64,000 nucleotides of DNA from JANSWP01 sp041941305 (GCA_041941305.1 JBGTQJ010000021.1:83545-147544), one strand, 5' to 3'; positions 53,069 to 62,693 are shown, counted from the stretch's first letter. Numbers and translations: made by a program. Notes: generated from the letters alone by a model not told the origin.

Positions 53069-53629
53069 ATGAGCCAAAACGACTTCATTCTACACTACCT
53101 CGAAAATATTCGCAAATTGTACCGCTACTACAAAAACCTCGGTGAAAAAGCCATTGCCCAACTTGACGATAATCAAATCCACCAAACTCCTGACAATGAG
53201 TCAAATAGCGTCGCCATTATTGTCAAGCATCTTTCCGGGAATATGCTTTCAAGATGGACTGATTTCCTCAATTCAGACGGAGAAAAAACCTGGCGCAATC
53301 GAGAGCAGGAATTTGAAGGGACGATCAAAGACAAAAAGGAATTATTGATGTATTGGGAAAAAGGTTGGAGCTGTGTTTTTGAAGCTATTGACCCACTCAC
53401 AAAAGAAGACATGTCGAAAATTGCCTACATCCGCAATGAAGGGCATTCTATAATGGAAGCGATCAATCGACAATTGACCCATTATGCCTACCACGTCGGG
53501 CAAATTGTCTTTCTGGCAAAATCAATTAAAGGAGAAAGCTGGCAATCCCTTTCCATCCCAAAAGGGCAGTCTGCTGCTTTTAATCAAAAGAAATTCAGCG
53601 AAGAGAAACGGAGGAAAAACTTTGTGTAA
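53069..53629 (+). CDS. DinB-like four-helix protein (DUF1572 type)
   Basis: The product is 186 aa. It has the DinB/YfiT-like pattern with three metal-ligand histidines (VKHLSGN; LTHYAYHVGQIVFLAK). The family is a diverse group of putative metal-dependent thiol transferases. The role here is unknown. It is the last gene of a tight three-gene run (50815-53629). Confidence 0.8.
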   Translation: MSQNDFILHYLENIRKLYRYYKNLGEKAIAQLDDNQIHQTPDNESNSVAIIVKHLSGNMLSRWTDFLNSDGEKTWRNREQEFEGTIKDKKELLMYWEKGWSCVFEAIDPLTKEDMSKIAYIRNEGHSIMEAINRQLTHYAYHVGQIVFLAKSIKGESWQSLSIPKGQSAAFNQKKFSEEKRRKNFV

Positions 53630-53636
53630 TATATGT

Positions 53637-53695
53637 AGGTTGAAACCCCCATTGCGAGCCAGCTTTGCTGGCAATATAGTTCGCAACTTGGTTAA
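53637..53695. repeat. Short palindromic repeat, GCTTTGCTGGC family, copy 2
   Basis: GCCAGC-TTT-GCTGGC forms a perfect hairpin, followed by AATATAGTTCGCAACTTGG. It aligns along its whole length with 23633-23697. It lies between convergent genes and may act as a terminator. Confidence 0.7.
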
Positions 53696-53708
53696 TTGAC
53701 TTAAGAAA

Positions 53709-55091
53709 TCATTTAGAACTTTTTTCTCTGCCTCCATCCAAGAAGTCTTGATAATCCTTCAATTTATCCCAGGCGCCATCAGCTGCCATTTGGGCTTGCA
53801 TCGGCCAGGTAGAAGGATCGTGAATGCGGAAGCGGTCACCGGCTTCTTGCAAAATGGATTGTAATTTTTCAACAGGTGTATCTGCAAGTACCTGCCAATT
53901 TGGGATATTGGCTTTTTTGAGCAACTGTTCAATTTTAGGACCAATGCCTTCAATGACTTTCAAGTCTTCCGAGTTTTGAGGAAAGACCGCTTTAGGATCC
54001 AAAGCTTCTGGGTTTTCTTTTTTGATTTCCATCAAGCGTGCCGCCTGTCCAACCCAATCGTCTCGTTGAATCCTGCCTGGGAAAAATTCAATTGCCACCG
54101 TTAATTTTTCTATCAAAGCTTCATCAAATTGGCTAATTTGCTCGTAGGTGTATATTCCCAAAGCATTGAGCTTGGTTTCAATAAAAGTGCCGACTCCTTT
54201 GATTAAAGTGAGATCATCTTTTTGATCCTTGGCAGCCTTTGGAATAGCATTCTTTACTTCTGCTTTAGCGGCTTCCGTTTGTTCCTTGCCTGAAACTTCA
54301 GGTTCTTCTTCGGCTTCTTCTTGAGCAGGAATGGCAGTTTTGATCTCCGTAGCAGCAGTAGCAGTAGTTGCCAAAGTCGCCAATTCTTCAGTATTGGCTT
54401 TAATTTCTTCCGTACTTGATTTTAGTTCTTCTGTGCTAGACTTCAGTTCAGCAGTACTTGAAGCCAACTCTTCTGTACTGGATTTCAATTCTTCCGTACT
54501 GGTTTTAACCGTCTTCAATTCTTTTTTCAAAGCTTTATTTTCAGAGACCAGCGACTCCAGTTTTTTCTCAAAATCAGCCAGGCGATTGGCAGTAGCATTG
54601 TGAGAGCTCTGCATTTGTGCCAACTGATTCATCGCCTCTGATTCTTTGTCAATATCATCAGTAAGCTGAGAATTTCGGGTTTTAAGACCTAAAATCTGAT
54701 TGTTTAAATCATCGATAGAACCCTGATAGGAAGTGTTTTTCTCTCGTAAAGATTCTATTTCTACATGTGCCGCTTCCAAATCCACATTTAATTGGGCTTT
54801 CTCTCCTTCTATGGTTCGAGCCAATTGCATGGCTTCTTCTGCTTCTCGCTCTGCTTTTACCAGATCAGCGTCCTTCAATTCTAGCTGCTCTTTTGTGATA
54901 TTCAATTCTGCAGCAAGAGATTCTAATTCTCCCTTTATCTGTTTGTTTTCTTTTCTAAGTTTTCTGACACGGCCTCCATACAAGCCCCAGCCAGTAAGAA
55001 AGCCGATTAAAAATGTTATCAAGCAAAATGCTATGAAAATAAGACTGTCTGGATGGTCAATTCGGGTAAATATTTCTTCAATAAATTCCAT
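53709..55091 (-). CDS. Membrane-anchored coiled-coil protein with two HhH domains
   Basis: The product is 460 aa. A membrane helix lies at 17-38, a long coiled coil at about 42-195, and a tandem of SSTEELK heptads at 196-238. Two helix-hairpin-helix modules of the DUF4332-like type follow at 293-357 (LTLIKGVGTFIETKLNALGI, FFPGRIQRDDWVGQA) and 377-430 (LKVIEGIGPKIEQLLKKANI). Such HhH pairs bind DNA or protein non-specifically. It may link DNA or ribonucleoprotein to the envelope. It probably shares an operon with the OmpA-like gene upstream. Confidence 0.75.
   Translation of the reverse strand: MEFIEEIFTRIDHPDSLIFIAFCLITFLIGFLTGWGLYGGRVRKLRKENKQIKGELESLAAELNITKEQLELKDADLVKAEREAEEAMQLARTIEGEKAQLNVDLEAAHVEIESLREKNTSYQGSIDDLNNQILGLKTRNSQLTDDIDKESEAMNQLAQMQSSHNATANRLADFEKKLESLVSENKALKKELKTVKTSTEELKSSTEELASSTAELKSSTEELKSSTEEIKANTEELATLATTATAATEIKTAIPAQEEAEEEPEVSGKEQTEAAKAEVKNAIPKAAKDQKDDLTLIKGVGTFIETKLNALGIYTYEQISQFDEALIEKLTVAIEFFPGRIQRDDWVGQAARLMEIKKENPEALDPKAVFPQNSEDLKVIEGIGPKIEQLLKKANIPNWQVLADTPVEKLQSILQEAGDRFRIHDPSTWPMQAQMAADGAWDKLKDYQDFLDGGREKSSK
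54378..54506. repeat. Tandem heptad repeat in coding DNA
   Basis: About six copies of a 21-bp unit encode SSTEELK or close variants (residues 196-238). The DNA copies differ at several positions, so this is an old expansion, not a recent slippage product. Confidence 0.8.
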
Positions 55092-55137
55092 AGTATGATT
55101 TTGATTGTTGAATGGTTTAATTTGTTGATGCTGTTAA

Positions 55138-56043
55138 TTAACTATCGTCTTTTTCTATCGGATCCAATTTGAAGTTAACCCTCCTGTTTTTTTGCCTGCC
55201 TTCTGGATTGTCTTTCCCGTCAGCTTTAGAATTGGGCGCTACAGGTTCCAATTCTCCTTGAGAATCAACTCGAATAGGGGCAGTTATACCCAACTCCCGA
55301 AAATAGTCGGCAGCATTATTAGCGCGTCTAAGTCCAAGAGTATGGTTAAACTTTTCGGTATCAATGCTATCCGTATGTCCAATAATGGTCAACATAATAT
55401 CGGCATTATCGTCTAAAAATCGCTTGACAGAATCTGCGTAAGCAATGCATTGGGCACCCGGCTTGAATACATCTGAGCCAAACTCAAAATTGGCATCAGA
55501 GAAGGTCATATCTTCAAAACGGAACTGCAATTTAGCGTAATCGTCGGGTTTGTCTGGAATGTACAAAGAGAAAGAAACCGGTTCTTCAAGCACTGTGCCG
55601 GTTACCATTTGATAATCAATCGTGATTCTTTCCTGTTCAAGACTGTCTGATTCCAAAAACTCTTCGATCAAGGCAGCTCTTGCCAATCCAAGGTTTTCAT
55701 AAATTCCCGAAGGAAAATCTTTTTCGGATGCCAGGAAACGTCCAGTAAGCGATAGGTTTTTGTCCGGGTTGCTTTTTAGGTATTTGGATACTTTACTCAA
55801 AAATTCGAGGTTATTTTCTGTAAAATCAGTTGCCAACCTGGTGCTGTCAATGATGAAGTCCAACTGTTCATAACCTTCAAGAATTGCGGTGTCGCCGTCC
55901 ATTAAATTGAGGGTCATGGCCCTGGTGGCTGGAGGAGGTGTTTCCATTTCATCACAGACTTGTCTGACCTCACAGAAAAAATACCAGCGAGCAAAAATTG
56001 TGAAGATGCCCCAAATGAGAAAACCCAATAAGAAAGTCCTCAT
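55138..56043 (-). CDS. OmpA-family peptidoglycan-binding protein
   Basis: The product is 301 aa. An N-terminal hydrophobic helix (TFLLGFLIWGIFTIFARWYFF) anchors or exports it. The middle part is acidic. The C-terminal OmpA domain (about 195-297) has FGSDVFKPGA, ITIIGHTDSI-like TIIGHTDS, LGLRRANNAADYFRELGI and QKNRRVNF. It binds diaminopimelate in peptidoglycan. It is the first gene of a pair with the coiled-coil/HhH gene, 46 bp apart. Confidence 0.8.
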   Translation of the reverse strand: MRTFLLGFLIWGIFTIFARWYFFCEVRQVCDEMETPPPATRAMTLNLMDGDTAILEGYEQLDFIIDSTRLATDFTENNLEFLSKVSKYLKSNPDKNLSLTGRFLASEKDFPSGIYENLGLARAALIEEFLESDSLEQERITIDYQMVTGTVLEEPVSFSLYIPDKPDDYAKLQFRFEDMTFSDANFEFGSDVFKPGAQCIAYADSVKRFLDDNADIMLTIIGHTDSIDTEKFNHTLGLRRANNAADYFRELGITAPIRVDSQGELEPVAPNSKADGKDNPEGRQKNRRVNFKLDPIEKDDS

Positions 56044-56423
56044 AGATGCTTTGAATAGCGTTCGAGAGATTGAGAATTTGAGCAGGTAAGTATTTTTATA
56101 TTAAAAACTTATTTTCTATTCTTCACTCAGATCCTCAAGCTCTTATCATTTATACTCCTATAAAAATGCGATTAAAAGTACATAATTCACGGAAATCTCC
56201 AAAAATTGTTGAAAATGAATGGGTTATTGAATAGGAGTTTGAATCCCTTTACCTGAAAAATAATGACTGGTTTCTTCAAGATTTTAACAGACCTAATCCA
56301 ATTTCCTAAAATGAAAAAAGAATTTGATCTCTAATTTCCGGATTGGATTGCCCCTGCAATTCTCCAAAAAGAGATTGCAAACGCTCATAAACTTTGGTTC
56401 CTGATTAGTGAAGTTGTTTAAAA
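56044..56423. other. Divergent intergenic region
   Basis: 380 bp between the OmpA-like gene (minus) and the P-loop protein gene (plus). It is AT-rich and contains no recognised repeat, RNA or convincing frame. Confidence 0.5.
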
Positions 56424-56984
56424 ATGAAGAATTCGATATATCCATCTCGACTTACATCATCTGATTTTAAGTTTCAAAGAATCATGATTATCGGTTCCTG
56501 TGGTGCCGGAAAATCAACCCTTTCCAAAAAAGTGGCTGCAATGACTCAATTACCCTTGATTCATTTGGACAAGGAATTTTGGCAACCGGAATGGGTAGAG
56601 CCAGAAAAAGAAATTTGGGTGCAAAAAGTAAAAGAATTGGTTGCAGATGAAAAATGGATTATTGATGGCAACTATAGCGGAACATATGAAATCCGTTTGC
56701 CCAGAGCAGAGTTGGTGGTGTGGCTGGATTTTCCAATGCCGATTTGCCTTTGGCGGGTTTTAAAACGCATAATAATAAACTATGGACATACCAGGTTTGA
56801 TATGGCCGAAGGCTGTCCGGAGCGTTTTGATTTGGCCTTTATTGCCTATGTACTTCATTTTCCCTGGCATGGCAGAAAACGTATACTTAGGAAGTTAAGA
56901 GCTTCAGATGGAAAGCATTTGATTCTACAATTGAAAAATGATAAGGAGGTAAATCTTTTCCTGGAAAGACTGAGAAAAATGTAG
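56424..56984 (+). CDS. P-loop nucleotide kinase-like protein (FlaR/topology-modulation type)
   Basis: The product is 186 aa. Walker A is at about 24-32 (IIGSCGAGKSTLSKKVA), followed by LPLIHLDKEFWQPEWVEP and IIDGNYSGTYEIRLPRAELVVWLDFP, the typical adenylate-kinase-like pattern. The substrate is unknown. The start MKNSIYPSRL leaves 22 residues ahead of the P-loop core; ATG 56487 is also possible. The stop codon TAG is the first part of the perfect palindromic repeat that follows. Confidence 0.75.
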   Translation: MKNSIYPSRLTSSDFKFQRIMIIGSCGAGKSTLSKKVAAMTQLPLIHLDKEFWQPEWVEPEKEIWVQKVKELVADEKWIIDGNYSGTYEIRLPRAELVVWLDFPMPICLWRVLKRIIINYGHTRFDMAEGCPERFDLAFIAYVLHFPWHGRKRILRKLRASDGKHLILQLKNDKEVNLFLERLRKM

Positions 56985-57048
56985 CCCGGCTCTCCAGAGC
57001 CGGGAATATCAATAGTTCAAAGGATCCGGCTCTGGAGAGCCGGGCTAC
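56981..57048. repeat. GTAGC-type palindromic repeat with perfect 23-nt arms
   Basis: Positions 56981-57003 are the exact inverse of 57026-57048; each arm reads GTAGCCCGGCTCTCC then AGAGCCGG. Each arm also contains CCGGCTCT/AGAGCCGG and can fold alone. It lies between convergent genes and could end both transcripts. Confidence 0.9.
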
Positions 57049-57059
57049 GGTTAATTTTA

Positions 57060-58178
57060 TTACTGGTTGGAAACTTCTTCTTCAAAACTCAAAGCTCCCA
57101 AGTCTGTAGCGGTATTGATTTCTAAAATATCTGCCATCTCACAAGCCAAAATATCGGCAGCAATTTGATGACCCAATTCATTCCAGTGAGCCCCATCCAA
57201 AGCCCTTGTGTTTTCGCCTCGTTCGTCGGAGTCTTTGATTGCTTCCGGGATATAGCCAACAAATGGGATCTCCAATTCCTGACATAAATCACCCAATGCG
57301 TCGAAATAGGGCGCATCATCATGGGTGATGAAAACCAAAAGGGAAGTCGAAGTTGGTAAGGCTTCTTTCATTTGGGTTAAAATAGTTTTTGTTCTTTTCA
57401 CAGATTCTGCGAAGGGCGCATAGGCCATGCCTTTGTGTTCCAAATGATACTCGGAAAAAGCATCGGCTGCCTCACCGTTATTGAGTACCCTTTCAATTTT
57501 GGTAAATAAAAACTGAAAAAACAAAGAGCGTTCATTCAACCAATCCCAACCAACTTTTGCCGGAACCTCAAAGGTAATTGCCTCATGCTCATCCAAATAA
57601 GGTCTTCTTCGGCGATTGTTATTCCACAAACTGTTTTGCTCTAAAAAGTGGTGATTGTTGACAAAGTCATTGGAACAAAATTGCAAAACCACTGCATCCG
57701 GCTGAATTTCAGGCAGGTATTGCTTCAATACCATCAACTCCTGTAAGGTGCTAAAACCTCTGGCGCCATAAGCAAAAACCTCCAGGTTCAGACTATCGCC
57801 CAAGCGAGAAAAGTAGACCTTGTCGTCGGAAGCTTCGATGGCCTGCGTAAAGGAATCACCTATAAAAAATGCCTTTTTTTTGGTCGTATTTAAATCGCCA
57901 AATGCACGAAAACCTCTTTCATCAGTCGTATACTTTAAACTATAGGATTTTCCGGAAGCATCCTGTACTGTTCCTTCCCAATTGAAGTTTTCCAGAGATC
58001 GATGTCCCCAATCCTCATCTGCAATGGTGGTTCTGGTAGGGTAGTTTTTGCTTTTGGCAAATAACGCAATACGCATGGCTAATTCACCAAGAATGACCAG
58101 AAAGAGCCCTAAAATCAAAAATGTAATGATTGAAAATGACAGACGTTTCCACTTAGGGTGTTGCTTATTGCTAGACAT
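57060..58178 (-). CDS. Membrane-anchored SGNH/GDSL hydrolase-like protein
   Basis: I start at the ATG giving MSSNKQHPKWKRLS (58178); a longer frame to 58283 lacks family support. The product is 372 aa. A membrane helix follows (SIITFLILGLFLVILGELAM). The SGNH blocks are present: FFIGDSFTQA (Ser), GARGFS (Gly), FCSNDFV (Asn) and DGAHWNELGH (Asp, His). The family removes or adds acyl groups on glycans. The active site probably faces the periplasm. Confidence 0.8.
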   Translation of the reverse strand: MSSNKQHPKWKRLSFSIITFLILGLFLVILGELAMRIALFAKSKNYPTRTTIADEDWGHRSLENFNWEGTVQDASGKSYSLKYTTDERGFRAFGDLNTTKKKAFFIGDSFTQAIEASDDKVYFSRLGDSLNLEVFAYGARGFSTLQELMVLKQYLPEIQPDAVVLQFCSNDFVNNHHFLEQNSLWNNNRRRRPYLDEHEAITFEVPAKVGWDWLNERSLFFQFLFTKIERVLNNGEAADAFSEYHLEHKGMAYAPFAESVKRTKTILTQMKEALPTSTSLLVFITHDDAPYFDALGDLCQELEIPFVGYIPEAIKDSDERGENTRALDGAHWNELGHQIAADILACEMADILEINTATDLGALSFEEEVSNQ

Positions 58179-58316
58179 AGTTTTCTCTTTGAATTGTGGA
58201 ACGCGATGTTCGAAGGACGTGCAAATTGCAGATATTTTTTCAGTAAACCTAACCGAGTGTTTCCTTTTTTTTAAAACTACCACATTGCAGCATTGTAGTA
58301 TGGTAGTATTATAGAA

Positions 58317-59114
58317 TCAAAAACCTAAAGCTTTCCTGACGCTTCCAGATTTCAAAAGCTCTTTTTGGGCTGCCACATAATCTAATCCTGTGGCATTCAT
58401 TAACATTTTGGTTCCCCTATCTAACAATTTATGATTGGTCAATTGCATGTCCACCATTTTGTTGTCCAATACTCGCCCCAACTTAATCATGGTTGATGTA
58501 GAAATCATGTTCAAAATCATTTTTTGAGCAGTGCCGGCTTTCATCCGCGTACTTCCAGTCACAAATTCAGGACCCACAATGACTTCTATCGGAAAATCTG
58601 AATACCGCGCCAGGGGAGTATCAAAATTGCAGGTGATGCACCCTGTGGTAATATTATTTTTCTGACATTCTTTCAATGCACCTACAACATAAGGCGTTGT
58701 GCCAGAGGCTGCAATACCAATCACGACATCCTGGGTATTTACCAAATTGGTTTTCAAATTTTTCCAACCTAGAGTTTCGTCGTCCTCTGCATGTTCAATA
58801 GAGTTTCGAATAGCAGCATCGCCACCAGCAATCAATCCGATGACCCAATCATCAGGAACGCCATAGGTTGGCGGACATTCAGAAGCATCCAATATGCCAA
58901 GCCGTCCACTTGTGCCTGCCCCGATATAGAATAGTCTGCCACCTTTTTTCATTTTGGCGACAATGACATCTATCAAAGGCTCAATTTTTGGAATGACTTT
59001 TTGGACTGCAATTGCCACCGTTTGGTCTTCTCCATTGATGTTTTGGAGCAATTCAAAGGTGCTCATTTTTTCCAGATCCCGATATGGTGAGGGGGCTTCA
59101 GTAACTTTTTTCAT
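58317..59114 (-). CDS. murQ: N-acetylmuramic acid 6-phosphate etherase
   Basis: The product is 265 aa, slightly short for the family (about 270-300). The SIS fold and MurQ signatures are clear: FYIGAGTSGRLGILDASECP, GLIAGGDAAIRNSIEHAEDD, and GPEFVTGSTRMKAGTAQKM. It cleaves the lactyl ether of MurNAc-6-phosphate during peptidoglycan recycling in the cytoplasm. The neighbouring genes are not recycling enzymes (SGNH hydrolase, alpha/beta hydrolase). Confidence 0.92.
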   Translation of the reverse strand: MKKVTEAPSPYRDLEKMSTFELLQNINGEDQTVAIAVQKVIPKIEPLIDVIVAKMKKGGRLFYIGAGTSGRLGILDASECPPTYGVPDDWVIGLIAGGDAAIRNSIEHAEDDETLGWKNLKTNLVNTQDVVIGIAASGTTPYVVGALKECQKNNITTGCITCNFDTPLARYSDFPIEVIVGPEFVTGSTRMKAGTAQKMILNMISTSTMIKLGRVLDNKMVDMQLTNHKLLDRGTKMLMNATGLDYVAAQKELLKSGSVRKALGF

Positions 59115-59148
59115 GATAAAAAATTGTAGTGAAGAATAACAAACCTCA

Positions 59149-60552
59149 CTACTGGACTGTCTTCAAAATCCACTCCGAAATAACTTGGAGTGCTTCTTCG
59201 GAAAAGGTCTCTTCAAGACTTGCATACTCAGCAGGTGCTCCTGTTTCACAAGTTTGGAATAGATGATTCATGCCTGGAAATTCCCGAACTACAAAATTAT
59301 CGTTGCCACCATCTTTTAATGCTCGCTCGATACCCCCAAGGTTTTGCTTTGGTTCTACTTGTAAATCTTTTTCTCCATTAATCGCCAGTACCGGGCAGCT
59401 TGTTTTTCGCAAATAGGGAGTCGGGTCAAATTTCAGGAAGTAAATAAACCAGGGACTGGTAATTGTTTCAGTTGTTTGGTTGATGAACGTCTCTTTGTCG
59501 CCTGTTTCTTCTTTCTCTTCATAAGTTAAACTATTGTAAACAGTTTCAAAGTAGGCTTTCAAATCCGCTTTGAGTTTTTCAGGGTCTTTTGAGTCTTTCA
59601 CCATGCCATAAGCTTTGTCCATAATTTTCAAGCTTTTTGCGATATCTTCTTCAGATTCACCACTGGCTCGTGAAATCAATTCCAATTGCTTTTTCATTAA
59701 CTCCGTACTTGGCACTCCAGGACCTGCAAGCAATACGGAATAAGCTACATCGGTGGATTTGGCGGCAACCATAGGCGCAATCAATCCTCCTTCACTATGA
59801 CCTACTAAACCAATCTGGTCAGGTCGTATCTCCTTTCTCTTTTTCAAATAATCAATTGCGGATAATACATCTGTCGCAAAATCGGCTGAGTTGGCGGATG
59901 CGAAATCACCTGTTGAACTGCCTACACCCCTATCATCATACCTCAAAACGCCGATACCTTGGCGCGTCAAATAATCGGAAATAATCAGAAAAGGTTTGTG
60001 CCCCAATAATTCTTCATCCCGATTTTGTGGACCGGAACCCGTAATGAGAATAACCACCGGATATTGTCCATCTTTTGAGGGAAGGGTCAGTGTGCCAGCC
60101 AATTCGATTCCAGCACCTTCGTTTTTGAAAGTAACTTCTTCTTCGTAGTAGGGATAGGGCTTTTCTGGTTCCTGAGGTCTGTTAAAAGTCTGTGCCTCTT
60201 CTTGTTCCCGATTCAAGGTTAAAGGCATTTTTATAGTCGCCTGCTGGAAATCTCCTTTGATTTCTGTAAAATCGTTATTGGCAATTCCAGAATAAGTCAA
60301 ACCCAAATTGGGCATCCTGACGGACAATTGGTTTTCCTCAAAAGCAATTTCGTGCACAGGTATTCCGGTTGCGCCTTGATCCGGACTATCCATCGTCGCT
60401 TTCAAGGCATCTCCATCTTTTGTAATATGAAACACCAGCCTCAATTTGATGCCCTGTATATCAAGCGCACCATGCCAATCACCTTCAATGCTTTGGGCAG
60501 AAATTGTAAAAGAAAAAAAGAGGAATGCAATTAGAACTTGTAGTACTTTCAT
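59149..60552 (-). CDS. Secreted alpha/beta hydrolase
   Basis: I start at the ATG at 60552 (MKVLQVLIAFLFFSFTISAQ signal peptide), not at 60597. The product is 467 aa. An N-terminal beta domain of about 110 residues (EGDWHGALDIQGIKLRLVFHI) precedes an alpha/beta hydrolase domain with the nucleophile in GLVGHSEGGLIA, an Asp in INGEKDLQV and a His in FPGMNHLFQ. It is a periplasmic esterase or peptidase of unknown substrate. Confidence 0.85.
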   Translation of the reverse strand: MKVLQVLIAFLFFSFTISAQSIEGDWHGALDIQGIKLRLVFHITKDGDALKATMDSPDQGATGIPVHEIAFEENQLSVRMPNLGLTYSGIANNDFTEIKGDFQQATIKMPLTLNREQEEAQTFNRPQEPEKPYPYYEEEVTFKNEGAGIELAGTLTLPSKDGQYPVVILITGSGPQNRDEELLGHKPFLIISDYLTRQGIGVLRYDDRGVGSSTGDFASANSADFATDVLSAIDYLKKRKEIRPDQIGLVGHSEGGLIAPMVAAKSTDVAYSVLLAGPGVPSTELMKKQLELISRASGESEEDIAKSLKIMDKAYGMVKDSKDPEKLKADLKAYFETVYNSLTYEEKEETGDKETFINQTTETITSPWFIYFLKFDPTPYLRKTSCPVLAINGEKDLQVEPKQNLGGIERALKDGGNDNFVVREFPGMNHLFQTCETGAPAEYASLEETFSEEALQVISEWILKTVQ

Positions 60553-60610
60553 GGTGTCAATTTTTGTGGCGTCTGTCCACCTTTTACCGTGAACCATCCA
60601 CCAATTAATT

Positions 60611-62611
60611 TTAATAATCCAATAAGCTGCTCAATTGCTCCTTAAACCTTTCCACTGGCAAGAAAATCGCCTCCAAATTCTTTGCGAAAGGTACAGGCGT
60701 GTCCAAACTTGCAGCGCGCATCACTGGTCCATCCAGGTATTCAAATAAATGTTCAGAAATATAAGCTGAAATTTCACCCCCGATTCCTCCAAAGAGCGTA
60801 TCCTCATGCAAAATAATTACTTTGTTGGTTTTCTTTACCGTTTGTTCAATAGCCTCATAATCAATGGGTAATAGTGTTCTTAAATCCAGGATTTCGGCAT
60901 CTATTCCCATTTCTTCAACTACTTTTTCCGCCCAGATGACCCCTTGTCCATAGGTAATGATGGAAACTTCAGCACCTTCCCTAACGATGTTGGCGTTTCC
61001 AATTTCAATCGTGTAATAATCATTGGGCACCTCACCTGAAATACTTCGGTACAGTGCTTTATGTTCGAAAAACAGGACTGGATTTGGGTCTTCAAAACTC
61101 GCCAAAAGCAAGCCCTTTGCGTCGGCAGGTGATGAGGGAAAAACGACTTTCAGTCCAGGTACTTTTGTAAACCACGCTTCATTGCTTTGAGAGTGAAAAG
61201 GACCGGCTCCTACGCCACCACCTGTAGGCATTCGAATGACGACATCTACATTTTGTCCCCATCGGTAGTGCAGTTTTGCAAGATTGTTTACAATTTGATT
61301 GAAGCCACAAGTCACAAAATCTGCAAATTGCATTTCAACCATTGATTTGTATCCCTTCAAACTTAGGCCCAAACCTATTCCAATAATTGCGCTTTCACAA
61401 AGGGGTGTATTGCGCACCCGATCTTTTCCAAATTCCTCTGTAAAGCCTTCGGTAATCTTGAATACGCCTCCGTAGTCTGCAATGTCCTGTCCCATCAAAA
61501 CCAGCTTATTGTGCTTTTGCATTGCCTGTCTGAGGGCATCTGAAATAGCATCTATGAATCTTTTGGTATCTGTTTGTTGGGTACGGGGTTCTAGGTACTG
61601 GGTACTGTCTGGAACTGCATACACTTCCCTCAATTCTGCTTCAATTGAAGATTCAATTGCCGCTTCATCAAAAGCTATTTTTAAGCCTGCTTCGATCTCT
61701 GCTTTTATTTCTTTTCTTAGGTTTTCAATATAGGTCTTATCTATTATTCCCTCTTCTATCAAAAATCGCTCGTAATGTTCAATGGGATCTTTGACTTCCC
61801 ACATTTCCATGAGGTCTTTAGGCACATATTTAGTTCCAGAAGCTTCCTCATGTCCCCTTCTACGGAAAGTCATGCATTCAACCAAAACGGGATGGGGGTT
61901 ATCCCGCATTCCAGCAGCAAGTTTGGCGATGGTATTGTACACTTCCAAAACATTATTGCCATCAATGGTTAATGACTTCATCCCATAACCCAAACCGCGA
62001 TCTGACAATTTTTCACAGTTGTATTGTTCACTGGTAGGCGTAGAAAGTCCATAACCGTTGTTTTCAATGACAAAGATGACGGGCAATTGCCAGACAGAAG
62101 CGACATTTAATGCCTCGTGGAATTCGCCCTCACTCGTCCCTCCTTCTCCTGTAAAGGCTAAAGCCACGCGCCCTTCCCCACTTAGTTTATGTGCCAGGGC
62201 AACCCCACTGGCCAGGGACAATTGTGGACCTAGATGCGATATCATACCAACGATGTTGTAATCCATCGTTCCAAAATGGAAAGAACGGTCACGTCCTTTT
62301 GTAAAACCCAGGCTTTTACCTTGCCATTGGCAAAATAATCTCTCCAGGGGGATTTCTCTTGAAGTAAAAACCCCCAGATTTCGATGCATTGGGAAAATGA
62401 TTTCATCCTCCAATAAGGCACTTGTGGCACCTACAGAAATCGCTTCCTGTCCAATACCAGAAAACCATTTGCTGATCTTTCCCTGGCGAAGGAGGATGAG
62501 CATTTTTTCCTCTACCATTCTTGGCTTGAGCAATCTATTGTAGAGTGCCAATAGCATTTTCCTGGAAAGTCTTCCCTTCTTGAATTTCATTTTATACGTG
62601 GTGGCGGACAT
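60611..62611 (-). CDS. Branched-chain 2-oxoacid dehydrogenase E1, fused alpha and beta subunits
   Basis: The product is 666 aa. The alpha half (1-330) carries the thiamine diphosphate motif GEGGTSEGEFHEALNVASVWQ followed by IENNGYG. The beta half (345-666) is the transketolase-like E1 beta (GQDIADYGGVFKITEGF, PTGGGVGAGPFHSQSNE, DLRTLLPIDYEAI). Such fusions are common in Bacteroidota. It decarboxylates a branched-chain 2-oxoacid and passes the acyl group to E2 lipoyl domains. No E2 or E3 gene is near. It may be involved in iso-fatty acid synthesis. Confidence 0.92.
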   Translation of the reverse strand: MSATTYKMKFKKGRLSRKMLLALYNRLLKPRMVEEKMLILLRQGKISKWFSGIGQEAISVGATSALLEDEIIFPMHRNLGVFTSREIPLERLFCQWQGKSLGFTKGRDRSFHFGTMDYNIVGMISHLGPQLSLASGVALAHKLSGEGRVALAFTGEGGTSEGEFHEALNVASVWQLPVIFVIENNGYGLSTPTSEQYNCEKLSDRGLGYGMKSLTIDGNNVLEVYNTIAKLAAGMRDNPHPVLVECMTFRRRGHEEASGTKYVPKDLMEMWEVKDPIEHYERFLIEEGIIDKTYIENLRKEIKAEIEAGLKIAFDEAAIESSIEAELREVYAVPDSTQYLEPRTQQTDTKRFIDAISDALRQAMQKHNKLVLMGQDIADYGGVFKITEGFTEEFGKDRVRNTPLCESAIIGIGLGLSLKGYKSMVEMQFADFVTCGFNQIVNNLAKLHYRWGQNVDVVIRMPTGGGVGAGPFHSQSNEAWFTKVPGLKVVFPSSPADAKGLLLASFEDPNPVLFFEHKALYRSISGEVPNDYYTIEIGNANIVREGAEVSIITYGQGVIWAEKVVEEMGIDAEILDLRTLLPIDYEAIEQTVKKTNKVIILHEDTLFGGIGGEISAYISEHLFEYLDGPVMRAASLDTPVPFAKNLEAIFLPVERFKEQLSSLLDY

Positions 62612-62630
62612 GGTCGGTTAATATTTAAAA

Positions 62631-62693
62631 GTAGCTCCGCTCACTGACCGGAGGAGCCTGAAATTAACTTCTCCGGTTAGCGACCGGAGCTAC
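62631..62693. repeat. GTAGC-type palindromic repeat (REP-like), long form, copy 2
   Basis: GTAGCTCCGCTCACTGACCGGAG at the left and its imperfect inverse (CTCCGGTTAGCGACCGGAGCTAC) at the right. Same family as 48860-48919. It lies directly upstream of the E1 gene, between it and the Uma2-like gene. Confidence 0.85.
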
